NCBI GenBank assembly: GCA_015494245.1
Contig: WGBN01000309.1
Span: 1-8,765 of the forward strand
From: Saprospiraceae bacterium
GTDB lineage: Bacteria > Bacteroidota > Bacteroidia > Chitinophagales > Saprospiraceae
DNA: 8,765 nucleotides
Reading direction: 5' to 3'
Numbering within the stretch: the stretch's first letter is position 1; every line of letters begins with the position of its first letter. Position numbers and translations under genes: made by a program. The notes under the pieces were generated by a model. That model did not search any database and had not been told where the DNA came from. It was given only the letters and a program-made list of their open reading frames with translations. Below, piece after piece: positions 1 through 7,196 of this stretch.

Positions 1-1
1 C

Positions 2-958
2 CCCACAGCCATTTGCCAGGATGCTACCGTCTCCCTCGATGCCAACGGGCAATATCAGCTTTCGCCAAATGAAATTGACAACAACAGCACAGATGCCTGT
101 GGCATCGCTGCGCTGAGCGTCATGCCCGACAGCTTTAGCTGCCAGCAAATTGGCGCCAATATCGTTACGCTGTTCGTCGAGGATGTCAACGGCAACAGCA
201 GCCTCTGTACGGCCACACTGACCGTAGAAGACCACACAGCGCCTGTCATGCAATGCCAGAACATAGACCTCTATCTGGATGCCAATGGCGGAGCGGGTAT
301 CACGCCGGAGATGTTAGACGCGGGCAGCGCGGATGCCTGTACGGCTGTTTCGCTTTCCGTTTCACCTGCCGACTTTCAATGTGCCCAGGTGGGCCTCAAT
401 GCCGTAACGCTTACCGGCACAGACGCTTACGGCAATCAGGCCTCCTGTACCTCCCTCGTTACGGTCATAGACACCGTGCCACCTACGGCTCTTTGCCAGA
501 GCACGACGGTTTATCTCGGCACCAATGGCGAGGCCTCTCTCTCGCCGGCTCAGATAGACGGCGGCAGCGCGGATGCCTGCGGCATCGCTGCCATGGAAGT
601 GAGCAAACCCTTCCTCTACTGCGATGACCTCGGCAGCACCAACGTCCTGCTCATCGTAACGGACAACAACGGCAACGAATCGGCCTGCGTAGCCGTGGTA
701 AATGTGGAAGACCCCATTGCCCCCGTAGCTTCCTGCCAGGATGCCAGCATTTCGCTTGGCGCTGACGGCACGGCCGTCCTGGACCCCGCCCTGCTCGATG
801 CCGGCAGCTCGGACAATTGCGGCGGCTGGACGCTTTCGGTGAACAAAAGCGATTACGACTGCTCACAAGTGGGCGTGCAGCCGGTCATCCTGACCATTAC
901 AGATGCCTTTGGCAACCAAAGTTCCTGCTCGGCTCAGTTGGATGTGATTGCCTCGGCC
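2..958 (+). repeat. Tandem 240-base (80-residue) HYR-like repeats, four units
   Basis: Units span 2-238 (its first residue lies off the left edge), 239-478, 479-718 and 719-958. Each of the three complete units is exactly 80 codons. Cysteines fall at the same unit positions 6, 34, 48 and 70 in every complete unit, which suggests two conserved disulfides per unit. Shared landmarks are the opening P-x-x-x-C-Q, a D-A-C or D-N-C at the second cysteine, and T-D-x-x-G-N-x-x-x-C before the last. Units 2 and 3 also share a 17-base identical stretch at exactly 240 bases spacing (323-339 and 563-579), which points to origin by duplication. More units probably lie upstream. Confidence 0.9.
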
Positions 959-3900
959 ATCTGCCCGCCGCCCGCCATCGCTTATGCAGGAGGCCCCAAC
1001 ATCTCAGACCCCTGCACCTGCCGCGGCAATGGAGAATTCGACGAAGAAGTCGTCATCGGCCCTACGGGCCAGGGCCAGAACTGGGTGGTTTCTGCCACTA
1101 CCCTGCTCGACCCCAACACCCTGCAGCCTTATCCCGCCGGCACGCCCTTTACGGAAGTGATGACAGGCGGCGGGCAATCCATCTACACCCTGCAGGGCGT
1201 ACACCTGGGCGGCCAGGGCTATACGCTTTCGGCAGTGAGCGCCTTTTATCCGGCTGTGGTACTGCAAATTTCCAATACCTGCTATTATCCCGAGCCGCAA
1301 CTCACCGGCTTAGACGGGCCTTTCTGCCTGTACAGCCCTTCCTTTGAGCTGAGCGGTGAGGCCAACGGCGTTGTCCTCGAAGATTCATTCTTCACCATTG
1401 ATGGCTCGCCGGCTACGGTCTTTGACCCCTTCCAACTCGGCCTGGGGCAGCATACCGTAACCTACACGGTAGATGCCGGCACAGCCGCTCCGGGCGATCC
1501 CACCGACCCGGGTTGCGTGGCTACCACTGAGGAGCAGGTGGTCATCCTGTCCACCCCTACACAGCTGAGTTGCAACAACAGCGTAAACGTGGGCATAGAC
1601 GGCAACTGCGAGGCGCTGATTACGCCCGATATGGTGCTGGAAGGCACTTATGGCTGTTATGACGATTACGAAGTCAGCATCTTTTCAGGCATCAACCAAA
1701 TCGGCAATCCCATCACGGGCCAGTACATCGGCCAGAACCTGACGGTGCAGATCACGCATCTCGTCAGCGGAAACTCCTGTTGGGGCAATTTGGTGGTTTA
1801 TGACAACCTGGCGCCGACCATAGATTGTGCCGCTGCCGATACGGTCTCCATCGCCTGCACGGAGCAGGTCGCCGATGTGTCGCCACCTCCGGCTTATGAC
1901 AATTGCACGCCCGTTGATGTGCAACTCACGGAAGAGCTCATCATAGACGACGATCCCTGCGACGATGGCATCGCCCGCTACCGCCGCACCTGGATTGCCA
2001 TAGACAGCTATGGCAATCAATCCGACCCCTGTGTCCAAATCATCGAGATTGTGCGTCCCGACGATGTGGATTTTCCCAATGACATCATTTGGTCCTGCGA
2101 CCAGTATAACAGTTATCCCAACATCACCCATGCCGAGGCGCTGCATCCGGCCATTGCAGCTTTGCAAAACGGCATTGAGCCCATAGACGCTACGGGTCTT
2201 GGAACGCCCTCCGGCCTCGGCAATACGGGCTCCGGTTTGCCGGAAGGCATAGAAGGCACCTATTGCGCTTACAGCCATGCTTATAGCGATCAGGTGCTCC
2301 AGGGCTGCGGCAACTCCTTCACCATCGTCCGTACCTGGGCAGTGCTGGATTGGTGCACCGGCCAGCTCGTAACGAGCAATGCCGCCGGTGAAGACGATGA
2401 GCAAATCATTCAGGTGGTGGACATCACGCCGCCCGAAGTGCAAATTGCGCCCTTTAGCGTGAGCGCCAACATCTCGGGCTCGGGCAGCCAGGTCTGCACC
2501 TCAGAGGACTACCTCTTCCCGCCCACCGTTACGGACAACTGCAATGGCTGGACGGTGAGCATCTTTACCCCCGTCGGCGAAGCCATTTACCTGAACGGCA
2601 GCGATGGCAGCCAGGGCGGCCTGATACCGCCTCCGGGCCTGCCGCTGGGCGTACACATCATCACTTATGTGGCCGAAGACGACTGCGGCAACAGCACCAC
2701 CGTAGAAGTGGAAGTCGAAGTCGTGGACGACATCAGCCCCGTTACCATCTGCGATGAGATTACGACCATCTCCCTGCCCTCCAATGGCCAGTCTCTGACG
2801 CCGGCAGATGTCTTCGACGATGGCAGCTTCGACAATTGCTGCTTAGACCAATTCCTCGTGAAGCGCAGCACCGATGCCTGCAACATCGCCGGCAATACGA
2901 CCTTTGGCCCCTCCGTGATTTTCTGCTGCGAAGACATCGAGGCAAGTCCGGTAGAAGTAACCATGCGGGCCGTTGACTGCGCCGGAAACTACAACGACTG
3001 TACGGTCTTCGTCTATGTGGAAGACAATCTGGCGCCCCAACTGCTCTCCTGTCCTGCCGATCAGAACATCCTTTGCGATACCTATTTGGATGAGCTGGCG
3101 CCGGCCCTGGCGCAGGGCGATTACAGCGTGCTCGAGCCTTATGGCGAACCCCTCTTCCAGGACAATTGTGCGGTGGATACGACCTACAGCGTGAATGTCA
3201 ACATCAACACCTGCAGCGAAGGCACCATCACCCGTACCTGGACGGCCACCGACCCCAGTGGAAACGGCCCTGTCAGTTGCACGCAGACCATCGTGGTAGA
3301 GCACCAGTCCGATTGGGTGATCTCCTTCCCTGCCGACATCACGGCCGAGTGTCAGAATGCCACACTGCCCGACTTTGGCGAGCCTAAGATTTACTCCGAC
3401 AATTGTGAGCTGATAGGCCTCAGCCACAACGATGAGCTCTTTGAGGCCGTTCCCGATGCCTGCTACAAAATCCTGCGTACCTGGACGGCCATCAACTGGT
3501 GTTTGTACGATGAGTATGGCAGCAATGTGTATGCCGAGTACAGCGAAGCCCAAATCGGCCAGGACTTCGACGGCGATGGCGATATGGACGAGCACACCTT
3601 CAGGGATGGCGTCAATACCGCAGGCATGCCCGATGGCTACATCGTCTTCACCCAGGTCATCAAAGTCGTGGACGAGGAGGAGCCCCAGTTCGAATTGCAG
3701 GACATGGAGGTGTGCATAGACGGCAGCAACTGCTTCGCCGATCTGAGCCTGCCCCAGCCGGATATAAGCGATTGCAGCAGTTCGCTGAGCACGGAAATTA
3801 CCACCGATTTGCCCAATCCGGTGGCCGGCGATCCGTACAGCTACACGGATGTACCTGAGGGCACTTATACCGCGACCTATGCCGTCAGTGATGATTGTGG

Positions 3901-5470
3901 AAATACTGCCTTTCGGCAAATGACCATCACGGTCGTGGACTGCAAAAAACCCACGCCCTACTGCGTGGACGGCCTGGTACTCGTCTTTGACCAAACGGGC
4001 CTGATCACCATCTGGGCTTCCGATTTTGACGCTGGCAGCTTTGACAATTGCGCGGGCGACTTGACTTTCTCCTTCTCTGCGGATACGGCTGACATCTCTC
4101 GCACCTACTACTGCGAGCTCGACCAGGGCATCCAACCCATTGAGCTTTGGGTGACGGATGCCGCCGGCAACCAGGATTTCTGCACTACTTTCGTGGACTT
4201 GCAGGACAACCTCGGCGTATGCGACGACCTGGTAGTCGTCAGCGGCCACATTTACACCGAAGAGAATGAAATGGTCGCTCAGGTGCGCGTGGAAGTAAAC
4301 GGAGGCGACTACAGCGATTATACCGACAGCGATGGGCAGTATGCCTTCACGCAATTGCCCATAGGCGGAGATTACACGCTCACGCCCATGCACGACACCC
4401 TGCCCGTCAACGGAGTCAGCACCTTAGACATGCTCTACCTGCAACTGCACATCCTGCAGCTGCAACCGCTGAATTCGCCCTATAAACTGATCGCTGCCGA
4501 TGTAAACAAGAATGGCGTTATCAGCACCCTGGACATGGTGTATATGCAAAAGCTCATCCTCGGCTTGCTGGAGGAATTCCCCAACAACACCTCCTGGCGT
4601 TTCGTGGATGCCGATTACGTCTTCCCCGATCCCGAAAACCCCTGGCTGGAGGTCTTCCCTGAGGTCTTGAACTACAACAACCTGGATGTAGATGACCTGG
4701 CAGCCGATTTCATCGCCATCAAAGTGGGCGACCTCAACTCCTCGGCCAGCACCAATCTGGATGGCGGCGGAGAGGCAGAGTTGCGCTCCGGCGAAATCGC
4801 GCTCCTGGAAGCAGATGAGCAGTCTTTCCGTGCGGGTGAAGAAGTGCATTGCCTCTTGCGCCTGCCCGCATCCTCCTCTGATGAAGAAGCGCTAAAGGCC
4901 TTGCAATTCACTCTGGACTTTGACAGCGATATGCTGGCCTTTACCGGCCCGGCTCCGGAGGCCTGCCTCGGCTCCGACAACATAGGCGACCGCTTTGCCG
5001 AATCGGGCAAACTCACCTTTGCCTGGGCCGATGCTACGGGCTCTTGCAGCAGAGACAAGCCCCTGGCGGGCTTTACTTTCCGCGCCTTGCAGGACGGCAG
5101 GCTCAGCGAAGCGCTTCGCATAAGCAGCGAGCTCACACCGGCTCTGGCCTTTGGTCAGGGCGATGTGGCCATGCGTCCGCTTTTGCACTTCCGCACAGAC
5201 GACAACTCGCCACAGCTCTTCGTCGGCCAGGTCTATCCCAATCCCCTGCGGGGAAGCGGTATTTTGCCCTATCACTTAGATCAGCCGGCTACTTTGACAC
5301 TCAGCGTCTATGACCTCTCCGGCAAGCTGCTGATGCGCGAAGTGCGCGAGGCCGAAGCCGGCAGCGGTTTCTTCGAGCTGAAGGAATTGCCCGGAGCATC
5401 GGCAGGCGTCCTTCTGTATCGCGTGGAAAGCGCTTACGGGAATTTTGCGGGTAAGGTGGTGGTGGAGTGA
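2..5470 (+). CDS. Giant HYR-like repeat surface protein with dockerin-like, cohesin-like and T9SS sorting domains (5' partial)
   Basis: The frame is open to the left edge, so the ATG at 122 is internal and the real start is outside; 1,822 codons are visible, ending at TGA 5468-5470. Modules by base position: HYR-like 80-residue repeats 2-958; an unnamed module with a DPCTC motif from 959 to about 1550; variant HYR-like modules to about 4225, with four RTW motifs (1985, 2330, 3233, 3476) and a DxDGDGDxD acidic loop at 3563-3598; a carboxypeptidase-regulatory-like sandwich about 4226-4390; two dockerin-like loops at 4394-4429 (degenerate) and 4499-4534 (DVNKNGVISTLD); a cohesin-like beta domain about 4790-5205; and a T9SS type A tail 5207-5467 with VYPNP at 5231. 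Many cysteines fit an extracellular, disulfide-bonded protein. HYR-like domains are known in adhesion and extracellular proteins, so a role as a long surface adhesin or stalk is inferred. No catalytic motif was seen. The gene is GC-rich compared with its neighbours and converges on the next gene, with a terminator between them. Confidence 0.92.
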   Translation, partial: PTAICQDATVSLDANGQYQLSPNEIDNNSTDACGIAALSVMPDSFSCQQIGANIVTLFVEDVNGNSSLCTATLTVEDHTAPVMQCQNIDLYLDANGGAGITPEMLDAGSADACTAVSLSVSPADFQCAQVGLNAVTLTGTDAYGNQASCTSLVTVIDTVPPTALCQSTTVYLGTNGEASLSPAQIDGGSADACGIAAMEVSKPFLYCDDLGSTNVLLIVTDNNGNESACVAVVNVEDPIAPVASCQDASISLGADGTAVLDPALLDAGSSDNCGGWTLSVNKSDYDCSQVGVQPVILTITDAFGNQSSCSAQLDVIASAICPPPAIAYAGGPNISDPCTCRGNGEFDEEVVIGPTGQGQNWVVSATTLLDPNTLQPYPAGTPFTEVMTGGGQSIYTLQGVHLGGQGYTLSAVSAFYPAVVLQISNTCYYPEPQLTGLDGPFCLYSPSFELSGEANGVVLEDSFFTIDGSPATVFDPFQLGLGQHTVTYTVDAGTAAPGDPTDPGCVATTEEQVVILSTPTQLSCNNSVNVGIDGNCEALITPDMVLEGTYGCYDDYEVSIFSGINQIGNPITGQYIGQNLTVQITHLVSGNSCWGNLVVYDNLAPTIDCAAADTVSIACTEQVADVSPPPAYDNCTPVDVQLTEELIIDDDPCDDGIARYRRTWIAIDSYGNQSDPCVQIIEIVRPDDVDFPNDIIWSCDQYNSYPNITHAEALHPAIAALQNGIEPIDATGLGTPSGLGNTGSGLPEGIEGTYCAYSHAYSDQVLQGCGNSFTIVRTWAVLDWCTGQLVTSNAAGEDDEQIIQVVDITPPEVQIAPFSVSANISGSGSQVCTSEDYLFPPTVTDNCNGWTVSIFTPVGEAIYLNGSDGSQGGLIPPPGLPLGVHIITYVAEDDCGNSTTVEVEVEVVDDISPVTICDEITTISLPSNGQSLTPADVFDDGSFDNCCLDQFLVKRSTDACNIAGNTTFGPSVIFCCEDIEASPVEVTMRAVDCAGNYNDCTVFVYVEDNLAPQLLSCPADQNILCDTYLDELAPALAQGDYSVLEPYGEPLFQDNCAVDTTYSVNVNINTCSEGTITRTWTATDPSGNGPVSCTQTIVVEHQSDWVISFPADITAECQNATLPDFGEPKIYSDNCELIGLSHNDELFEAVPDACYKILRTWTAINWCLYDEYGSNVYAEYSEAQIGQDFDGDGDMDEHTFRDGVNTAGMPDGYIVFTQVIKVVDEEEPQFELQDMEVCIDGSNCFADLSLPQPDISDCSSSLSTEITTDLPNPVAGDPYSYTDVPEGTYTATYAVSDDCGNTAFRQMTITVVDCKKPTPYCVDGLVLVFDQTGLITIWASDFDAGSFDNCAGDLTFSFSADTADISRTYYCELDQGIQPIELWVTDAAGNQDFCTTFVDLQDNLGVCDDLVVVSGHIYTEENEMVAQVRVEVNGGDYSDYTDSDGQYAFTQLPIGGDYTLTPMHDTLPVNGVSTLDMLYLQLHILQLQPLNSPYKLIAADVNKNGVISTLDMVYMQKLILGLLEEFPNNTSWRFVDADYVFPDPENPWLEVFPEVLNYNNLDVDDLAADFIAIKVGDLNSSASTNLDGGGEAELRSGEIALLEADEQSFRAGEEVHCLLRLPASSSDEEALKALQFTLDFDSDMLAFTGPAPEACLGSDNIGDRFAESGKLTFAWADATGSCSRDKPLAGFTFRALQDGRLSEALRISSELTPALAFGQGDVAMRPLLHFRTDDNSPQLFVGQVYPNPLRGSGILPYHLDQPATLTLSVYDLSGKLLMREVREAEAGSGFFELKELPGASAGVLLYRVESAYGNFAGKVVVE

Positions 5471-5479
5471 GAAGAGATG

Positions 5480-5508
5480 CCGCCCGGAAAACCTCCGGGC
5501 GGTATTTT
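5480..5508 (+). terminator. Intrinsic terminator of the giant surface-protein gene
   Basis: A perfect 9 bp GC-rich stem (CCGCCCGGA at 5480-5488 with TCCGGGCGG at 5494-5502) closes a 5-base loop and is followed by TATTTT at 5503-5508. It starts 10 bases after the TGA stop. In the minus direction the stem is followed by GCATCTCTTC, which has no T-run, so it should act mainly on the plus-strand transcript, although it also lies just past the stop of the convergent minus-strand gene and could help there. Confidence 0.85.
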
Positions 5509-5514
5509 GTTGCA

Positions 5515-7101
5515 CTACTCTTTGGCGACTACCAGTTTGAGCATTTTTCGCTGTTGGCCGGTGCGTATTTCGAGCAGATAAGTCCCGGCCGGCAGATGTT
5601 GGATGGACATGCTGTATGTTTCTTCGTGCAGCTCTTTTGCACTGTACAACAGATGCCCATAGGTGTCGTAAAGGCGAAGCGCATAAGGTGTGGATATTGC
5701 ATTGTTTTGTCGTATCTGAATGAAATCAGTAGCGGGATTAGGGAATATTACCGGAGAGAGCAAATCTTCGGGCTGTGGCTCCGAATTGCCGGTTTCAAGG
5801 CCGGGAGGACAGTTTAAGATGTCTATGCAGCCATCTGTACCTACTTTGATGATAATGCCGTATTGATGCGGTATAGGTGTGTGGTAGTTTCCTGCGGCTA
5901 TGATGCTGCCGCTTGGCAGTTCGCCTGCAGCTATGAGGTATTGTTGCGTAAAGTAAGGGGTATCGGGGAAGAGTAAATCTTTTCTCTGCCAGAGCGTATC
6001 GCCATCAGGGCTGAGGCGGCACATCCATGCATAGGACTGGTTGTCAGCGCTGCCGGGGGCAGGTTGAGAGATTTTTTCGTTGTTCTGGCCGAGTAAAAGC
6101 CAGTCTCCATTGGATAGAGGGATGAGGTTTATGGCAAAATCATCGAAGCTTTCTAATTGATCTAAGAATCGCTTTTCTTCTATTTCAAAATTGCTGTCTC
6201 TGATAATGAATTTGGGTTGGCGCTTTAGAGCATTGGTTTCATCATATTCTCCCTGGTTGGTACAATAGACCCAGCGGCCATTGCTGTCTTGCTGCAAGGC
6301 AGTAAAGCCTATTTCCCTGTCTAAGGAAGGTTGCGTGGACCAACTCCATAGCACATTGCCCAGGCTGTCAAGTGCAGAAATCGTATGACTGATCTTGGGT
6401 GGGTCGCTTAAAGTGTAATAGTTTGTTGAAGTGGCGAGAATGAATTCATTGTCGTTTTTCTTCCAAAAATTTCCGAGGTAGTCAAATTCGTTGGGGTTCC
6501 CATAAATGTGCTCCCACACATCTTCTCCGTTAAAGTTTATTTTTTTGACAAAGACATTAACATCTGAAAGAATGGGGCTGTACTGTATGGCTCCGCTTAT
6601 TAAAAAGCCGTCATCTACTTCAACGACCCGCTGATAAGATTTTAAAGCAAACTGCCCGTTGTTTATTTCTTCTTTAATCCAAATGACATTGCCTTCTTGA
6701 TCAAGCCTAAATAGCACTCCTGCTTTGGGTTCGTAAATGGTTCCTGCGAATACATACCCTGGCTGGTTAAGTGTTTTTTTTAAATCAGTGGGGGGGGCTA
6801 TAAATGAGTAATTTCTACCTAAGCTATCTGCATAGGTGCTGTAGGAAAGAATGTTTCCAAAGGTGTCTATTTTGGTGAAGAAAAATTCTTGTTTGAGTTC
6901 TCCTGAGTATCTTACTCCGTAAGCAGCTATGGTGTCTTCAACAAGAATCATATTCAAAAAAAGGCTTGCAGGATAATTGGGGTCGCTAAAAGTGTATTCT
7001 TTAATGAAGCCATCCTGTGCCGGAAGCAGGTGAGTCGTGTAGATGAAAATGCCGATGAGGATGAGTCTTTGGGTTAAAAGAGAAAGTATTTGAGGTCTCA
7101 T
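5515..7101 (-). CDS. Secreted probable seven-bladed beta-propeller protein with T9SS type A sorting domain
   Basis: Complete gene, 528 residues, ATG at 7099-7101 (reverse) and TAG at 5515-5517. Residues 1-29 form a Sec signal peptide: a basic start, a hydrophobic core (LILIGIFIYTTHLL) and a likely cleavage after PAQ. Seven related segments of the form [KR]-hydrophobic-D-x-x-G-N-hydrophobic-x-W begin near residues 77, 132, 187, 243, 298 (weak), 362 and 419, spaced about 55-64 residues apart, and a G-hydrophobic strand recurs between them; this is the pattern of a seven-bladed propeller. A TDGC...C linker at 422-431 precedes the T9SS type A domain (about 448-528, with FPNP at 453-456 and a typical LPAGTYLLEI segment). 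No catalytic residues were recognised, so function is unknown; binding or scaffolding at the surface is inference. No Shine-Dalgarno sequence lies before the start, as is usual in Bacteroidota. It may be co-transcribed with the upstream minus-strand gene 95 bases away. Confidence 0.92.
   Translation of the reverse strand: MRPQILSLLTQRLILIGIFIYTTHLLPAQDGFIKEYTFSDPNYPASLFLNMILVEDTIAAYGVRYSGELKQEFFFTKIDTFGNILSYSTYADSLGRNYSFIAPPTDLKKTLNQPGYVFAGTIYEPKAGVLFRLDQEGNVIWIKEEINNGQFALKSYQRVVEVDDGFLISGAIQYSPILSDVNVFVKKINFNGEDVWEHIYGNPNEFDYLGNFWKKNDNEFILATSTNYYTLSDPPKISHTISALDSLGNVLWSWSTQPSLDREIGFTALQQDSNGRWVYCTNQGEYDETNALKRQPKFIIRDSNFEIEEKRFLDQLESFDDFAINLIPLSNGDWLLLGQNNEKISQPAPGSADNQSYAWMCRLSPDGDTLWQRKDLLFPDTPYFTQQYLIAAGELPSGSIIAAGNYHTPIPHQYGIIIKVGTDGCIDILNCPPGLETGNSEPQPEDLLSPVIFPNPATDFIQIRQNNAISTPYALRLYDTYGHLLYSAKELHEETYSMSIQHLPAGTYLLEIRTGQQRKMLKLVVAKE
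6774..6797 (-). repeat. Adjacent homopolymer tracts A8 and C8 within the propeller gene
   Basis: On the plus strand, T8 at 6774-6781 and G8 at 6790-6797 lie 8 bases apart; on the coding strand they read C8 then A8 and encode residues about 102-109 (APPTDLKK). The frame is intact here. Such runs are prone to slippage. Confidence 0.8.
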
Positions 7102-7144
7102 AGAGGTGGGCTTTTGAGCGAGATGTTGGATTGTTTCAGGTTGT

Positions 7145-7180
7145 TCCCCCTGGCCAAGTAAGAAACTGTGGCCAGGGGGA
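7145..7180 (-). terminator. Inverted repeat between two minus-strand genes, possible terminator or attenuator
   Basis: CCCCCTGGCCA at 7146-7156 is perfectly complementary to TGGCCAGGGGG at 7169-7179, with one more T-A pair at 7145/7180, giving an 11-12 bp stem and a 12-base loop. It lies 16 bases beyond the stop of the beta-helix gene and about 44 bases before the start of the propeller gene. No T-run follows it in the minus direction (the next bases are AACAACCTGAAAC), so a standard intrinsic terminator is not proven; it may instead weaken read-through or protect the 3' end. The rest of the 95-base spacer (7102-7196) shows a G8 run at 7187-7194 and no convincing Bacteroidota promoter (TAnnTTTG). 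Confidence 0.5.
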
Positions 7181-7196
7181 TTGGTAGGGGGGGGCT

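Noticed and set aside
122..124. ATG as start of the giant protein
   Set aside because: The same frame is open to base 2 and encodes the first part of another 80-residue repeat, so this methionine is internal.
239..958. CRISPR-like direct repeats
   Set aside because: The 240-base periodicity is within a coding frame and reflects protein domain repeats, with no short repeat-spacer structure.
1685..2443. Open frame of 252 codons on the minus strand
   Set aside because: Antisense shadow of the same plus-strand gene, with no signal peptide or domain.
2843..4393. Open frame of 516 codons on the minus strand
   Set aside because: It lies wholly inside the giant plus-strand gene, whose frame has clear domains; the antisense translation has no recognisable domain and its openness follows from the GC-rich codon bias.
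5467..5817. Plus-strand open frame of 116 codons after the giant gene
   Set aside because: It overlaps the terminator and lies antisense to the well-supported sorting domain of the minus-strand propeller gene.
7102..7196. Promoter of the Bacteroidota type (-33 TTG, -7 TAnnTTTG) before the propeller gene
   Set aside because: No good match at proper spacing was found on the minus strand.
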